64,000 nucleotides of DNA, from assembly GCF_900101595.1 (NCBI RefSeq), contig NZ_FMYY01000017.1:1-64000 (forward strand). The letters are read 5' to 3'. This DNA comes from Paenibacillus sp. cl123. GTDB lineage: Bacteria > Bacillota > Bacilli > Paenibacillales > NBRC-103111. Of the stretch, positions 1 to 7,473 are shown piece after piece. The position numbers were made by a program, and so were the translations under genes. Below the pieces are notes generated by a model. It did no database searches, was not told the origin of the DNA, and was given only the letters and a program-made list of their open reading frames with translations. Numbering within the stretch: the first letter of the stretch is position 1; each line of letters begins with the position of its first letter.

Positions 1-83
1 TCTTCACCGGATGTGAGGACGCATACCACAATGGTCTCTTGATGGACGTCCATTCCGGCGCACCGCGAATACAATACTTCCAT
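1..83 (-). CDS. IS110-family transposase, N-terminal fragment cut by the window edge
   Basis: Read leftward from an ATG at 83, the sequence encodes 27 codons starting MEVLYSRCAGMDVHQ and continuing open to the window edge. The 'C-A-G-M-D-V-H' segment followed by a hydrophobic strand is the start of the RuvC-like DEDD catalytic domain of IS110-family transposases, and the Asp is the expected first catalytic acid. A GGAGATG ribosome site lies just upstream. IS110 enzymes are DEDD/serine recombinases that act without terminal inverted repeats and, in the characterised members, are guided by a bridge RNA. Only the first few percent of the protein is visible, so whether the copy is intact cannot be judged. 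Confidence 0.8.
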   Translation of the reverse strand, partial: MEVLYSRCAGMDVHQETIVVCVLTSGE

Positions 84-470
84 GTCACCATCTCCAACCT
101 AAATTCCATGGTGAGGATGAACTCGAGCTTAACCATTTTTCTGTTCGCAGTTCTCCAAACGGGCATTCGGAGCTAGCAAGGAGTTGTACACAGAGTTCGA
201 TCCTTACAGTTTTCGCACAGGGGTAAACCACCATTAACCGTAGCGTAGTGTTCACCATGGTATTAAAAGTATGGGATGGCATAACCTGCGATAAACGCAC
301 GCTGCTCATTTTCATGCTGGAGTTGTGCCTTGAAAGACATGTTTGTTTTCGTATAAACCGTGTAGTTCGATCGCATGTTCGGAGCGGTTGTACGGTTTTT
401 CGTACAACGCTAGCATTTGACCAATAGCCGATTAAGCCACAAGCTTGTCTTGGGAGCTTCAACTCCCGTA
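84..470 (-). ncRNA. Candidate bridge-RNA region of the IS110 element
   Basis: Characterised IS110-group elements transcribe a structured bridge RNA from the non-coding end upstream of the recombinase gene. Here that end contains a perfect 8-bp stem with a 6-base loop (GTTGTACG / CGTACAAC, 387-408) and a second short hairpin (452-467). The location and hairpins are seen; the RNA itself is inferred from family knowledge and its exact ends are unknown. Confidence 0.35.
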
Positions 471-573
471 CCGCTGATCCTTCAATTGCTGAACAACGAA
501 TTGCCCTGGTATCACCCGCAGCCTCGCGGTCTGCAGCCGACGCCGTAGTCCGGATCGTTCACAGTCGAAGAAA

Positions 574-599
574 AAAGCCTGCACGCTCATGCAGGCTTT
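574..599. terminator. Rho-independent terminator, probably of guaD
   Basis: Perfect 10-bp stem AAAGCCTGCA / TGCAGGCTTT with a 6-base loop, flanked by A-run and T-run, so it can work in both directions. It lies downstream of guaD on the minus strand and separates it from the insertion element. Between it and guaD (600-746) I see nothing else. Confidence 0.75.
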
Positions 600-746
600 C
601 CCCTCGCAGCTTTATTTCCGCAGCTCCTCTTCAGACGGGAGAAGTTAAGCGGACGAACCGTTAAGCCGGTATAAGATTTACAGCGTTTATGGTTAATCTG
701 GCCCATGATTCATGCGGTTACAGATTACGCGCCTGCTGTGTATGCG

Positions 747-1217
747 TTAATACTCGACCTTTTGAGCCGAGGCGGCCCATGCTTCGAAGGGTTGCGGGCT
801 CTCCGGCGGGTACATCTGCTTCATAACGACGGAGCGCTGCTCCATGGGCAAGGCGATTTGCTCATAAATAAATCGGTCGTCGAAGCCGATTGCGGCCGCT
901 TCATTTTGAGTGCAGGCATAGAAGACGGCTTTCGGTCTGGCCCAATAAATAGCTCCTATGCACATCGGGCAAGGCTCACAGCTGGTGTAGATGACGCAGT
1001 CCTCCAACTGAAAACTGTTCAAATGCCTGCAAGCCTCACGAATGGCCTGAACCTCCGCATGAGCGGTCGGATCGCAAGCAGCTGTAACCTCATTGCAGCC
1101 TCTGCCGATAATTTGACCATCCTTCACAACAACAGCTCCGAAAGGACCCCCATGTCCGGAAATGACATTATCATAGGCCAACTGAATGGCCGCCTTCATG
1201 AATTGTTCGTCCTGCAT
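747..1217 (-). CDS. guaD: Guanine deaminase (cytidine-deaminase fold)
   Basis: This 156-aa protein hydrolyses guanine to xanthine and ammonia in the cytoplasm, in purine salvage. It has the same length as Bacillus subtilis GuaD and the zinc-site motifs of the CDA superfamily: H53-A-E55 (zinc ligand and proton-shuttle Glu) and the T-S-C-E-P-C83-P-M-C86 segment with two Cys ligands. The C-terminus (SAQKVEY) also resembles GuaD rather than the tRNA adenosine deaminase TadA. A GGAGG site precedes the ATG. It lies about 190 bp downstream of larC on the same strand, followed by a strong terminator, so it may be read from its own promoter or by run-through from lar. Confidence 0.88.
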   Translation of the reverse strand: MQDEQFMKAAIQLAYDNVISGHGGPFGAVVVKDGQIIGRGCNEVTAACDPTAHAEVQAIREACRHLNSFQLEDCVIYTSCEPCPMCIGAIYWARPKAVFYACTQNEAAAIGFDDRFIYEQIALPMEQRSVVMKQMYPPESPQPFEAWAASAQKVEY

Positions 1218-1403
1218 TCGGTTTCCTCCGTTCGCTGCTTATTTGGTCGATATTGCATATCGGGGTATATTCGTATATATCGCGCACTTCGTTCGGTGGT
1301 TCACAGGAGAGGCATAACGAAGGCCAAATCAGCTCTTGCCCCGCACGTTACGTAAGATAGTCCATATGCGGAGCCCATGCCGTTCTCCGGTTCCGTCAAC
1401 TGT

Positions 1404-2690
1404 CTAATGCTTCTCGTGACGGTGTTCGTCTTCATGGCTGTGAAGCCGATGATTATGCTTGTGGCCCAATCCCAGCAACGGATCGTCGTCGTCCGCATCT
1501 TGTTCATGAGAGTGAGGGTGATCATGCCGGGATGCCTGTTTGCCGCTGCGGCCAAGGCGCTGATCCTCTTCATGCTGCTTATCGTCATGGCAATGGTCGT
1601 GGTTGTGAACGTGTCCAAGCGTATGAACGGGTTCGTGATCACGCCCATGCTCATGTTCGTGATCATGCCCATGATGGCGGTGTTCGTGATGAGCATCATG
1701 AGGATGCTCATCATGGTGATGCTGGTGATCATCGTCATGATGATGCCGGTGCTCATTTTGAATATGATGATGCTCGCCGTGATGATGGTGGTGATCATCG
1801 TCATGATGATGCCCGCCATGAGGGTGGTGATGGTCATGATGATGATGCTCGCCATGGTGATGATGGTGGCCCTCATGGTGATGATGTTCCTCATGATGAT
1901 GGTGATGCCCATGCTCGTGCTTCAGTTCGTCATGATGCACCGCCCATTTATACAGCAATGGATCGGCTTTGCCGACGATGACCCGCAGAACATTGGGCTG
2001 GTTGGGCAAATCTCTTGTACCTGCCCCATAACCGATAGCCTCCACGATCATCGGAGGAAGCCCCCGTGCGAACTCCTCGACCAGTCCGGAAATAATGCCT
2101 GCTCCCGTCGGAGTCGTCATCTCCAGCGCATAAGCGGTTGTAGCGATCGGCAGCCCGCGCATCATCTCGAGCGTAGCCGGCGCCGGCACCGGATAGATGC
2201 CATGGTCGCAGCGCACGGTGCCCGATCCTAGCGGAACAGCCGAGGAGATAATCTTCTCGATGTTCAACGAGTCGATGGCCAGCGCCACGCCGATAACGTC
2301 CACGATGGAATCGATTGCGCCCACTTCGTGAAAATGAACGTTCTCCACCGGGATGCCGTGAATTTTGGCTTCGGCGACCGCTATTTTCTCGAACATGCAT
2401 AAGCTTAGCTTCACGACCCGTTCGTTAAAGCCTGCGCTTTCAATAATGCCGATAATTTCGGAATAATGCCGGTGATATTGAGGCGGGGTGTGCGGGTCAG
2501 TCAGCACATCCGCTTTCAGGGAAGAGATGCCCTTCTTGTTGACGCGCTTCCACTCGATCGAGAAAGGCTCGACCTGAATTTTGCGCAATTCTTCCTCGAT
2601 ATATTCGCGGTCAGCGCCCGCATCGACCAGCGCGGCCAGCGTCATATCTCCGCTGATGCCGGAGAAGCAGTCCAAATACAAGATTTTCAT
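1404..2690 (-). CDS. larC: Nickel-pincer cofactor protein LarC, N-terminal half with a giant His-rich tail
   Basis: Residues 1-~255 match the LarC1 part of LarC ([16 protein letters not shown] start, [13 protein letters not shown], ending in NVLRVIVG). LarC inserts nickel into the pyridinium-dithiocarboxylate cofactor in a CTP-dependent reaction, completing the lactate-racemase cofactor. From about residue 265 to 428 the protein is dominated by His with Asp, Glu and Gly, a probable nickel-binding tail. The usual second half, LarC2, which follows the His-rich region in most relatives and carries the CTP-binding site, is absent: only about 190 bp separate the stop from guaD and no frame there resembles LarC2. 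The start overlaps the larB stop as ATGA. It may be a LarC1-only protein, a decayed gene, or complemented by a LarC2 elsewhere. Confidence 0.82.
   Translation of the reverse strand: MKILYLDCFSGISGDMTLAALVDAGADREYIEEELRKIQVEPFSIEWKRVNKKGISSLKADVLTDPHTPPQYHRHYSEIIGIIESAGFNERVVKLSLCMFEKIAVAEAKIHGIPVENVHFHEVGAIDSIVDVIGVALAIDSLNIEKIISSAVPLGSGTVRCDHGIYPVPAPATLEMMRGLPIATTAYALEMTTPTGAGIISGLVEEFARGLPPMIVEAIGYGAGTRDLPNQPNVLRVIVGKADPLLYKWAVHHDELKHEHGHHHHHEEHHHHEGHHHHHGEHHHHDHHHPHGGHHHDDDHHHHHGEHHHIQNEHRHHHDDDHQHHHDEHPHDAHHEHRHHGHDHEHEHGRDHEPVHTLGHVHNHDHCHDDKQHEEDQRLGRSGKQASRHDHPHSHEQDADDDDPLLGLGHKHNHRLHSHEDEHRHEKH
1640..1930. repeat. CAT/CAC-rich low-complexity tract encoding the LarC His tail
   Basis: Dense ATG/GTG-type triplet repetition on the plus strand (CAT/CAC on the coding strand). 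The bias keeps several frames open, producing spurious Met-rich, Ile/Met-rich and Asp/His-rich open frames on both strands. It is a plausible site for slippage, which matters because larC relatives use or lose a frame shift near this point. Confidence 0.7.
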
Positions 2691-3619
2691 CGCTCATCCC
2701 TCTTTATTCGATTCTTGACGATCAATGCCGCATTGTAGCCTGCCCCGAAGCCGTTGTCGATATTGACGACAGAGATGCCGGGCGCGCAAGCGTTCAGCAT
2801 GGCGAGCAGGGCGGCCACGCCCTGGAAGCTGGCGCCGTAGCCGATGCTGGTCGGAACCGCGATGATCGGCGCGGATACGAGGCCGCCGATTACGCTGACC
2901 AATGCGCCTTCCATGCCCGCGGCCACTACGATCGCATCGGCTTCGCGAATCAGAGGCAGCCGCCGGAACAGACGGTGTATGCCCGCCACTCCCACGTCGT
3001 AAATCCGCTCCACCCGGCTGCCGAGATATTCGGCGGTTACGGCGGCTTCCTCGGCTACGGGCACGTCCGACGTGCCGGCACAGACAACGGCGATGAAACC
3101 GCCGGAGGTCGTTCCAGCCGCGGATGCCTCCGAGACGAGGTCATCCCCGTTCTGCCAGGTTACTGCCCTCGCTTCACGGTGGTAGACGGCATCCGGCAGC
3201 AGCTCGAGCAGAGCGGCGGCTTTCTCCTCGCTGACCCGGGTCGCAAGCACGCGGCCGGTATGGCCCGCCAGCCGCTGCATGATGGCGGCGATCTGCTCGG
3301 CCGACTTTCCTTCGCCAAATACAACCTCGGGAAATCCGGTCCGCTCCGACCTCCGCACATCGAGCTGGGCGTAGCTTAACGAGTCGTCAACGCCGGTATC
3401 CGCCGCAGCGGCAAACTTGTCCTGCGAGGCGGCAGTACGGCAAGGCTGCCGTTGTTCTTGAGGCTGGCTGGCGGCCGCTTGGGCCGTCTCCGGCTCCCGG
3501 GTGACGGGGGGCAAGTATGCGCGGGAGGAAGCCTGCTCTTCCTCAAGCAGCCGCTTCGCTTCGGCGACATCCAAATCTCCGGACTGCACCAGCTTGAGTA
3601 TATGATCCACGTTCATCAT
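2687..3619 (-). CDS. larB: Pyridinium-3,5-biscarboxylic acid mononucleotide synthase LarB
   Basis: LarB carboxylates and hydrolyses nicotinic acid adenine dinucleotide to make the precursor of the nickel-pincer cofactor. About 310 aa from the chosen start. The C-terminal half has the AIR-carboxylase-like motifs of Lar[57 protein letters not shown] and [11 protein letters not shown]. The N-terminal ~110 residues contain a short helical segment and a variable linker. The open frame extends to 3808 but would overlap lipA; the start MMNVDH at 3619/3616 has a strong AGGAGG about 10 bases upstream. It is translationally coupled to larC. No larA or larE is present in this window. Confidence 0.9.
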   Translation of the reverse strand: MMNVDHILKLVQSGDLDVAEAKRLLEEEQASSRAYLPPVTREPETAQAAASQPQEQRQPCRTAASQDKFAAAADTGVDDSLSYAQLDVRRSERTGFPEVVFGEGKSAEQIAAIMQRLAGHTGRVLATRVSEEKAAALLELLPDAVYHREARAVTWQNGDDLVSEASAAGTTSGGFIAVVCAGTSDVPVAEEAAVTAEYLGSRVERIYDVGVAGIHRLFRRLPLIREADAIVVAAGMEGALVSVIGGLVSAPIIAVPTSIGYGASFQGVAALLAMLNACAPGISVVNIDNGFGAGYNAALIVKNRIKRDER

Positions 3620-3668
3620 CCGTACTTGTCCTCCTAGTCCTTCCTTAAGTTCAGGCGCTTCTTTCGCT

Positions 3669-3697
3669 AGTGTAGCATATTTCCATATCGAGTGAAA
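3669..3697 (-). promoter_or_regulatory. Candidate promoter for larB-larC
   Basis: On the minus strand TTTCAC (3697-3692), a 17-base spacer and TACACT (3674-3669) give a moderate sigma-A match, about 50 bases upstream of the larB start. Confidence 0.4.
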
Positions 3698-3710
3698 TTC
3701 GCCGTTGTGG

Positions 3711-3735
3711 ATTGTTCTCGCATTCATGATATAAT
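3711..3735 (+). promoter_or_regulatory. Candidate promoter for lipA-yutD
   Basis: A perfect TATAAT at 3730-3735 lies about 60 bases before lipA; the -35 region is poor (TTGTGG, 19 bases upstream), so only the -10 element is persuasive. Confidence 0.45.
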
Positions 3736-3795
3736 AACGGGTAACGAAAGCAGCTGTATACACAGTCCCGATCTTAGCAGGAAAGCAGGGAGACC

Positions 3796-4671
3796 ATGGC
3801 GACACCATCGATAGAACGCAAGCCGGAGTGGCTGAAAACCAAGCTGACGAGCGGCGAGTCCTATAAAGAATTAAAAAATATGATGCGAAATAAAACGCTG
3901 CACACGGTGTGTGAGGAGGCCAAATGCCCCAATATTCACGAGTGCTGGGCGAATCGGACAGCGACCTTTATGATTTTGGGCGATATTTGTACCCGTGCAT
4001 GCAGATTTTGCGCGGTCAAGACGGGGCTGCCGACGGAGCTGGATCTGCAGGAGCCTGAACGCGTCGCGGAGGCGGCCGAGCAGATGGGGCTGCGCCACGT
4101 CGTAGTCACATCCGTAGCCCGCGACGATCTGAAGGATGGCGGAGCGTCGATCTTCGCCGCCACGATTACCGCTATTCGCGGCCGGATGCCTTTATCTGGC
4201 GTAGAGGTGCTGATCCCGGATTTCCAGGGGGACGAAGAGGCGCTGCGCATCGTGCTTGAGGCGAAGCCCCATATATTGAATCACAATGTGGAGACGGTCG
4301 AGCGTTTATCGGATCGCGTAAGGGCCAGGGCCAAATACCGCCGCTCAATCGAGCTGCTGGAGCGCTCCAAGAAGCTTGCTCCTTCTATCCCGACCAAGTC
4401 CAGTATCATGCTTGGCGTCGGCGAGGAATGGGATGAAATTTTGCAGACGATGGACGACTTGCGGGCTGTCGATTGCAATATTATGACGATCGGGCAATAT
4501 TTGCAGCCGAGTCCCCAGCATCTGCCCGTCAGCCGGTATTACACGCCGGAGCAATTCGCCGAATTGAAGGCGGAGGGCATGAAGCGCGGCTTTAAGCACG
4601 TGGAATCCGGTCCGCTTGTCCGCAGCTCCTATCACGCCCATGATCAGGTCAAATCGGCGCAGCAATCGTAA
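3796..4671 (+). CDS. lipA: Lipoyl synthase (radical SAM)
   Basis: LipA inserts two sulfur atoms into protein-bound octanoyl groups to make lipoyl cofactor for 2-oxoacid dehydrogenases and glycine cleavage. The 291-aa protein carries both iron-sulfur cluster motifs: the auxiliary C39-x4-C44-x5-C50 and the radical SAM C65-x3-C69-x2-C72, plus the conserved [10 protein letters not shown] region and a C-terminal RSSYHA segment. The ATG at 3796 follows a GGGAG site. It is divergent from larB and read together with yutD, 18 bp downstream, the same pairing as in Bacillus. Confidence 0.96.
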   Translation: MATPSIERKPEWLKTKLTSGESYKELKNMMRNKTLHTVCEEAKCPNIHECWANRTATFMILGDICTRACRFCAVKTGLPTELDLQEPERVAEAAEQMGLRHVVVTSVARDDLKDGGASIFAATITAIRGRMPLSGVEVLIPDFQGDEEALRIVLEAKPHILNHNVETVERLSDRVRARAKYRRSIELLERSKKLAPSIPTKSSIMLGVGEEWDEILQTMDDLRAVDCNIMTIGQYLQPSPQHLPVSRYYTPEQFAELKAEGMKRGFKHVESGPLVRSSYHAHDQVKSAQQS

Positions 4672-4689
4672 ACAGAGGAGGCACGAATC

Positions 4690-5598
4690 GTGATCCATAT
4701 TGCCAACAAAACGTATGAGGTTCTTGTCGACCACAAGAATGGCTGGCGCCCGGAGGCGTTTCGCGACCGCTACAGCGAGGTGCTGGACCGCTACGATTAT
4801 GTCGTGGGGGATTGGGGCTACAGCCAGCTGCGCTTGAGAGGTTTTTTCAAGGATGCCCATCCCAAGGGAACGAAGGATACGGTTATTTCAACGATACAGG
4901 ACTATTTGAACGAATATTGCAATTTCGGCTGCGCTTATTTCATTATCGAGAAGGTAGCGACGAAGGAGCCGTCGCCTTCAGACCCGGCAGTGGAGCCTGC
5001 GCTGAGGGAAGAGGAATATGAGCAGGCGCTCGGAGCCAGACAGCACCGGGCGCAGGAGCGCAAGGATCAGCTTGCCGCGCGTCAGGCAGCGGCTGTGCAA
5101 ACTTCCTCGGTAAGCGGCGATGCTAAGCCGCATGAGCGCCAATCCGGCAAGGGAGCCCAGCATGGCGACAAGCGGTACGGGCAGCAGGGCGGCAACCGAG
5201 GCCAGCAGGACAAAAACCAGCAGCATGACGGTTCCGGCAGACAGGGAGGGGGCTACAAGCAGGGCGGCTTCCGCCAGAAGGACGGCAAACCGAACGCCCA
5301 GCAGCGCCAAGGCGGACAGCCGGCCGGCTCGCCCCGGCAGGATCGTGGTGAGCGGTCAGAACGCGGCGAACGGCAGGACCGGGGCGAACGGCCAGATCGC
5401 GGTGAACGCAAGGAGCGGCAAGAGCAGGGTTCGCGTCCGAATGGCGGAACGACTCCGTCCAACGGGCGTTCGCAGAAGCCTCATAAGGGCGGCGGTCATC
5501 CTAGTTCCGGCTCTAACCCTAACTCCGGCTCCAACAACCCTAACTCCAATCCGAACTCTAACGGACCGAAGCCGAAGCCCGAGTCTTCACGCGTTTAG
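4690..5598 (+). CDS. yutD: YutD family protein with a long disordered Arg/Gly/Gln/Asn tail
   Basis: The first ~95 residues match the YutD (DUF1027) family: a small alpha/beta domain with DYVVGDWGYSQLRLRGF and a Cys pair in YCNFGCAYFIIEK. The family is conserved in Firmicutes next to lipA; its biochemical role is unsettled. It starts with GTG preceded by GAGGAGG. Residues ~100-302 are low complexity: Gln/Gly/Lys stretches, tandem RGER/DRGER units near 205-240, and a Ser/Asn/Pro/Gly end. Family members are usually nearer 100-200 aa, so the tail is an extension, probably disordered and positively charged. RGG-like tails often bind RNA, but that is only an inference here. Confidence 0.85.
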   Translation: MIHIANKTYEVLVDHKNGWRPEAFRDRYSEVLDRYDYVVGDWGYSQLRLRGFFKDAHPKGTKDTVISTIQDYLNEYCNFGCAYFIIEKVATKEPSPSDPAVEPALREEEYEQALGARQHRAQERKDQLAARQAAAVQTSSVSGDAKPHERQSGKGAQHGDKRYGQQGGNRGQQDKNQQHDGSGRQGGGYKQGGFRQKDGKPNAQQRQGGQPAGSPRQDRGERSERGERQDRGERPDRGERKERQEQGSRPNGGTTPSNGRSQKPHKGGGHPSSGSNPNSGSNNPNSNPNSNGPKPKPESSRV

Positions 5599-5774
5599 AC
5601 AGTGCCGGCTAGAAGCTAAGAAAAGCTCCTGACCGAAGCCATCCCGTGATCGGAGCCCCTCAATCACCGGCATCAAACCTTCAAGTTACGGTCGGACGAT
5701 CGCGTGGAAATCCTATTAAAGAGTAACCTAAGAGCAGCAAGACATTCTAACTGCGCCTTCTTTCCTCCAAAAGC

Positions 5775-5829
5775 AACAAAAAACCTTTGCGCTTCCCGGT
5801 ACAGCAGGATAACGCAAAGGTTTTTTGTT
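5775..5829. terminator. Bidirectional terminator between yutD and nadK
   Basis: A 17-bp perfect stem, AACAAAAAACCTTTGCG paired with its complement, and a 21-base loop. A-run and T-run flank both arms, so it serves the convergent genes. The stretch 5599-5774 holds nothing else I can recognise. Confidence 0.9.
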
Positions 5830-5850
5830 TGCCATTTTTTCTTACTTTGT

Positions 5851-6663
5851 CTACATCATATCGTAGCCGATAAAGGCTTCGCGCACCCGGCTCCAGAACG
5901 GAAACGGACGGAAGCGGGCGAATTTCACCTTCTTGCCGGCGGCCACCATGCTGCGGATGGACAGAATGTCGTTTCTCTGCATGTAGACATGGTCCAGGGA
6001 CAAGATGATATTTTGGCTGGCGCGCGGGTATATATCACAGTGATGATGCTTCGGCAGCAGGATCGGCGATCCGAGCGTCCGGAAGACCCGGTTGTTGATC
6101 GAGGCAATCTCCGCAATCTGAATCGCATCCAGCGAAGGATGCACGATAGCTCCACCCAGACTCTTGTTGTAGGCCGTGCTGCCGGATGGAGTGGATATAC
6201 AGATGCCGTCTCCCCTGAACGTCTCCAGCAGCTCATCGTTAATGTGCAGCTCGGCCACGAGCGTCGCGTCCACGCCCTTTAGCGTGAATTCGTTCAAGGC
6301 CAGCTCCGTCTCGATGCCATGCTGGGTCATGATCTGGATCTCGACGAGCGGATATTTCACGACACGCAGATCGTCCTGCTGGGCGCTTTCTCCCATCAGC
6401 TGGGCCAATTGTTCGACCTCATCCGGCTTCCAATCGGCGAAAAATCCAAGACGGCCCGTATGTATACCGACGAAAGCGATATGGTCGAGCTGGTCTTTGT
6501 ACCGGTGGAACGCATGCAGCAGCGTTCCGTCGCCGCCAATTGACAGCACGATATCCGGATTCGTTTCTTCGAGTGTGAGTCCGTATGGCTGGATCAAGGT
6601 GTGGAACGTATTCATCAATTGAATCGAAATTTCATCACCGCGGTTGACGACATTGTATTTCAA
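5851..6663 (-). CDS. nadK: NAD kinase
   Basis: Phosphorylates NAD to NADP in the cytoplasm. About 270 aa from a TTG start at 6663, chosen because GGAGGAGG sits 7 bases upstream and the resulting KYNVVNRGDE start aligns with other NAD kinases; the open frame continues further upstream to 6822 without family resemblance. Visible motifs are the nucleotide-binding GGDGT in VLSIGGDGTLL, HTGRLGFFADW and the TPSGSTAYNKSLGGA segment. The length fits the YjbN-type NAD kinases of bacilli. It is convergent with yutD across a strong terminator. Confidence 0.93.
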   Translation of the reverse strand: MKYNVVNRGDEISIQLMNTFHTLIQPYGLTLEETNPDIVLSIGGDGTLLHAFHRYKDQLDHIAFVGIHTGRLGFFADWKPDEVEQLAQLMGESAQQDDLRVVKYPLVEIQIMTQHGIETELALNEFTLKGVDATLVAELHINDELLETFRGDGICISTPSGSTAYNKSLGGAIVHPSLDAIQIAEIASINNRVFRTLGSPILLPKHHHCDIYPRASQNIILSLDHVYMQRNDILSIRSMVAAGKKVKFARFRPFPFWSRVREAFIGYDMM

Positions 6664-6876
6664 CGGGATTCCTCCTCCAGGCTTCGTAAGACAAGCAGCC
6701 GCTTCGTAACGACGGGTTTTTGGCTTCCGCTTGAGCAGGAGCGCCACTTCCCATCCATCATAAACAATCTTGTCCCATAACACAACGTGAACGGTCTTTT
6801 CCCCGAACATGCCGGCAATCATGCTCGAGCGGCGAAGCAGCCGCCGCAGACTGCGCCGCGGCCCTTTCCAGCCCGG

Positions 6877-7323
6877 CTATCGCTGCAGCGTCTTGCCGCA
6901 GCCGGGGCAATAGAGGAAGTCCGACTCCAGCTTTTGGCCGCAGTAGGGACAAAAGCTTTTCGTCCCGTGAGCGTTGTCCGCATCATCCCGGACGGGAGCC
7001 GACTCGCGCCTGACCGGGGTCGCTTCGCTTCGTCCAGAGAAGCGCGCTTCCAGCGGATCGGGTTCATCTCTGGCATCGACGATATCAAAGGTCGACATCC
7101 GGTTTCGTCCGGTCGCATTCTTGTAGTGATAGACGGTCTGAGCAATACCGAAGCCGATGAATACAAGGCCGAACAGCGGGAACACGATGCCGACTACCGG
7201 AATCGGAGCGTTTCGCGTCATGCTGAAGGCGATGATCGTCCAGAAGATGCCGAAGATGACGGCGAATAAGCTGCCCGCAGCCCCCATAGCGGAAGGCCCG
7301 CGTCCTGGCTTTATACTTTTCAT
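6877..7323 (-). CDS. Small membrane protein with C-terminal zinc ribbon
   Basis: A 148-aa protein of unknown function. Two hydrophobic segments (about residues 18-37 and 41-63) form a membrane hairpin, followed by a charged linker and a C-terminal zinc ribbon with C125-x2-C128 and C139-x2-C142. I placed the start at the ATG at 7323, which has GGGGAG just upstream, rather than at 7347. The 213 bp between it and nadK hold no recognisable feature. Zinc-ribbon/transmembrane proteins of this kind are common in Paenibacillus, but the role is unknown. Confidence 0.7.
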   Translation of the reverse strand: MKSIKPGRGPSAMGAAGSLFAVIFGIFWTIIAFSMTRNAPIPVVGIVFPLFGLVFIGFGIAQTVYHYKNATGRNRMSTFDIVDARDEPDPLEARFSGRSEATPVRRESAPVRDDADNAHGTKSFCPYCGQKLESDFLYCPGCGKTLQR

Positions 7324-7426
7324 GAGAAGCTCCCCTTTCGGCAGCAAAATGAATGCTTATATCTCATACGCGCCCGGGCCTGATCAAGTTGCGAAAGGCA
7401 TGCCCGCGTAATGCCCCAAACGGCAA

Positions 7427-7455
7427 AACGCCGCTTCCGGTAGCGAAGCGGCGTT
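7427..7455 (-). terminator. Terminator of the glucan phosphorylase gene
   Basis: Perfect 11-bp stem AACGCCGCTTC / GAAGCGGCGTT with a 7-base loop immediately after the glgP stop on the minus strand, followed by TTTTGCCGTTT. Confidence 0.75.
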
Positions 7456-7473
7456 CGGGCCAGACACAGCGGT

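Larger units (their letters stand above)
1..480 (-). mobile_element. Partial IS110-family insertion element (transposase start plus long non-coding end)
   Basis: The transposase start at 83 is preceded (84 to about 480) by roughly 400 bases with no convincing gene, which fits the long non-coding left end of IS110-group elements. I see no terminal inverted repeat, as expected for this family, so the outer boundary is a guess placed after a small GGGAG/CTCCC hairpin at 452-467. A 125-codon open frame at 85-462 on the same strand has biased, unfamiliar composition and is probably non-coding. Confidence 0.6.

Noticed and set aside
85..462. 125-codon frame in the insertion-element end
   Set aside because: Unfamiliar biased sequence in a region expected to be non-coding RNA; no family resemblance.
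1301..1912. Ile/Met-rich leftward frame over the LarC tail, considered as a frame-shifted LarC2
   Set aside because: Its sequence comes from the CAT-rich repeat read out of frame, and its end shows none of the LarC2 motifs.
1377..2231. 284-codon rightward frame rich in Met and Val
   Set aside because: It is the antisense of larC, kept open by the triplet repeat, without a plausible ribosome site.
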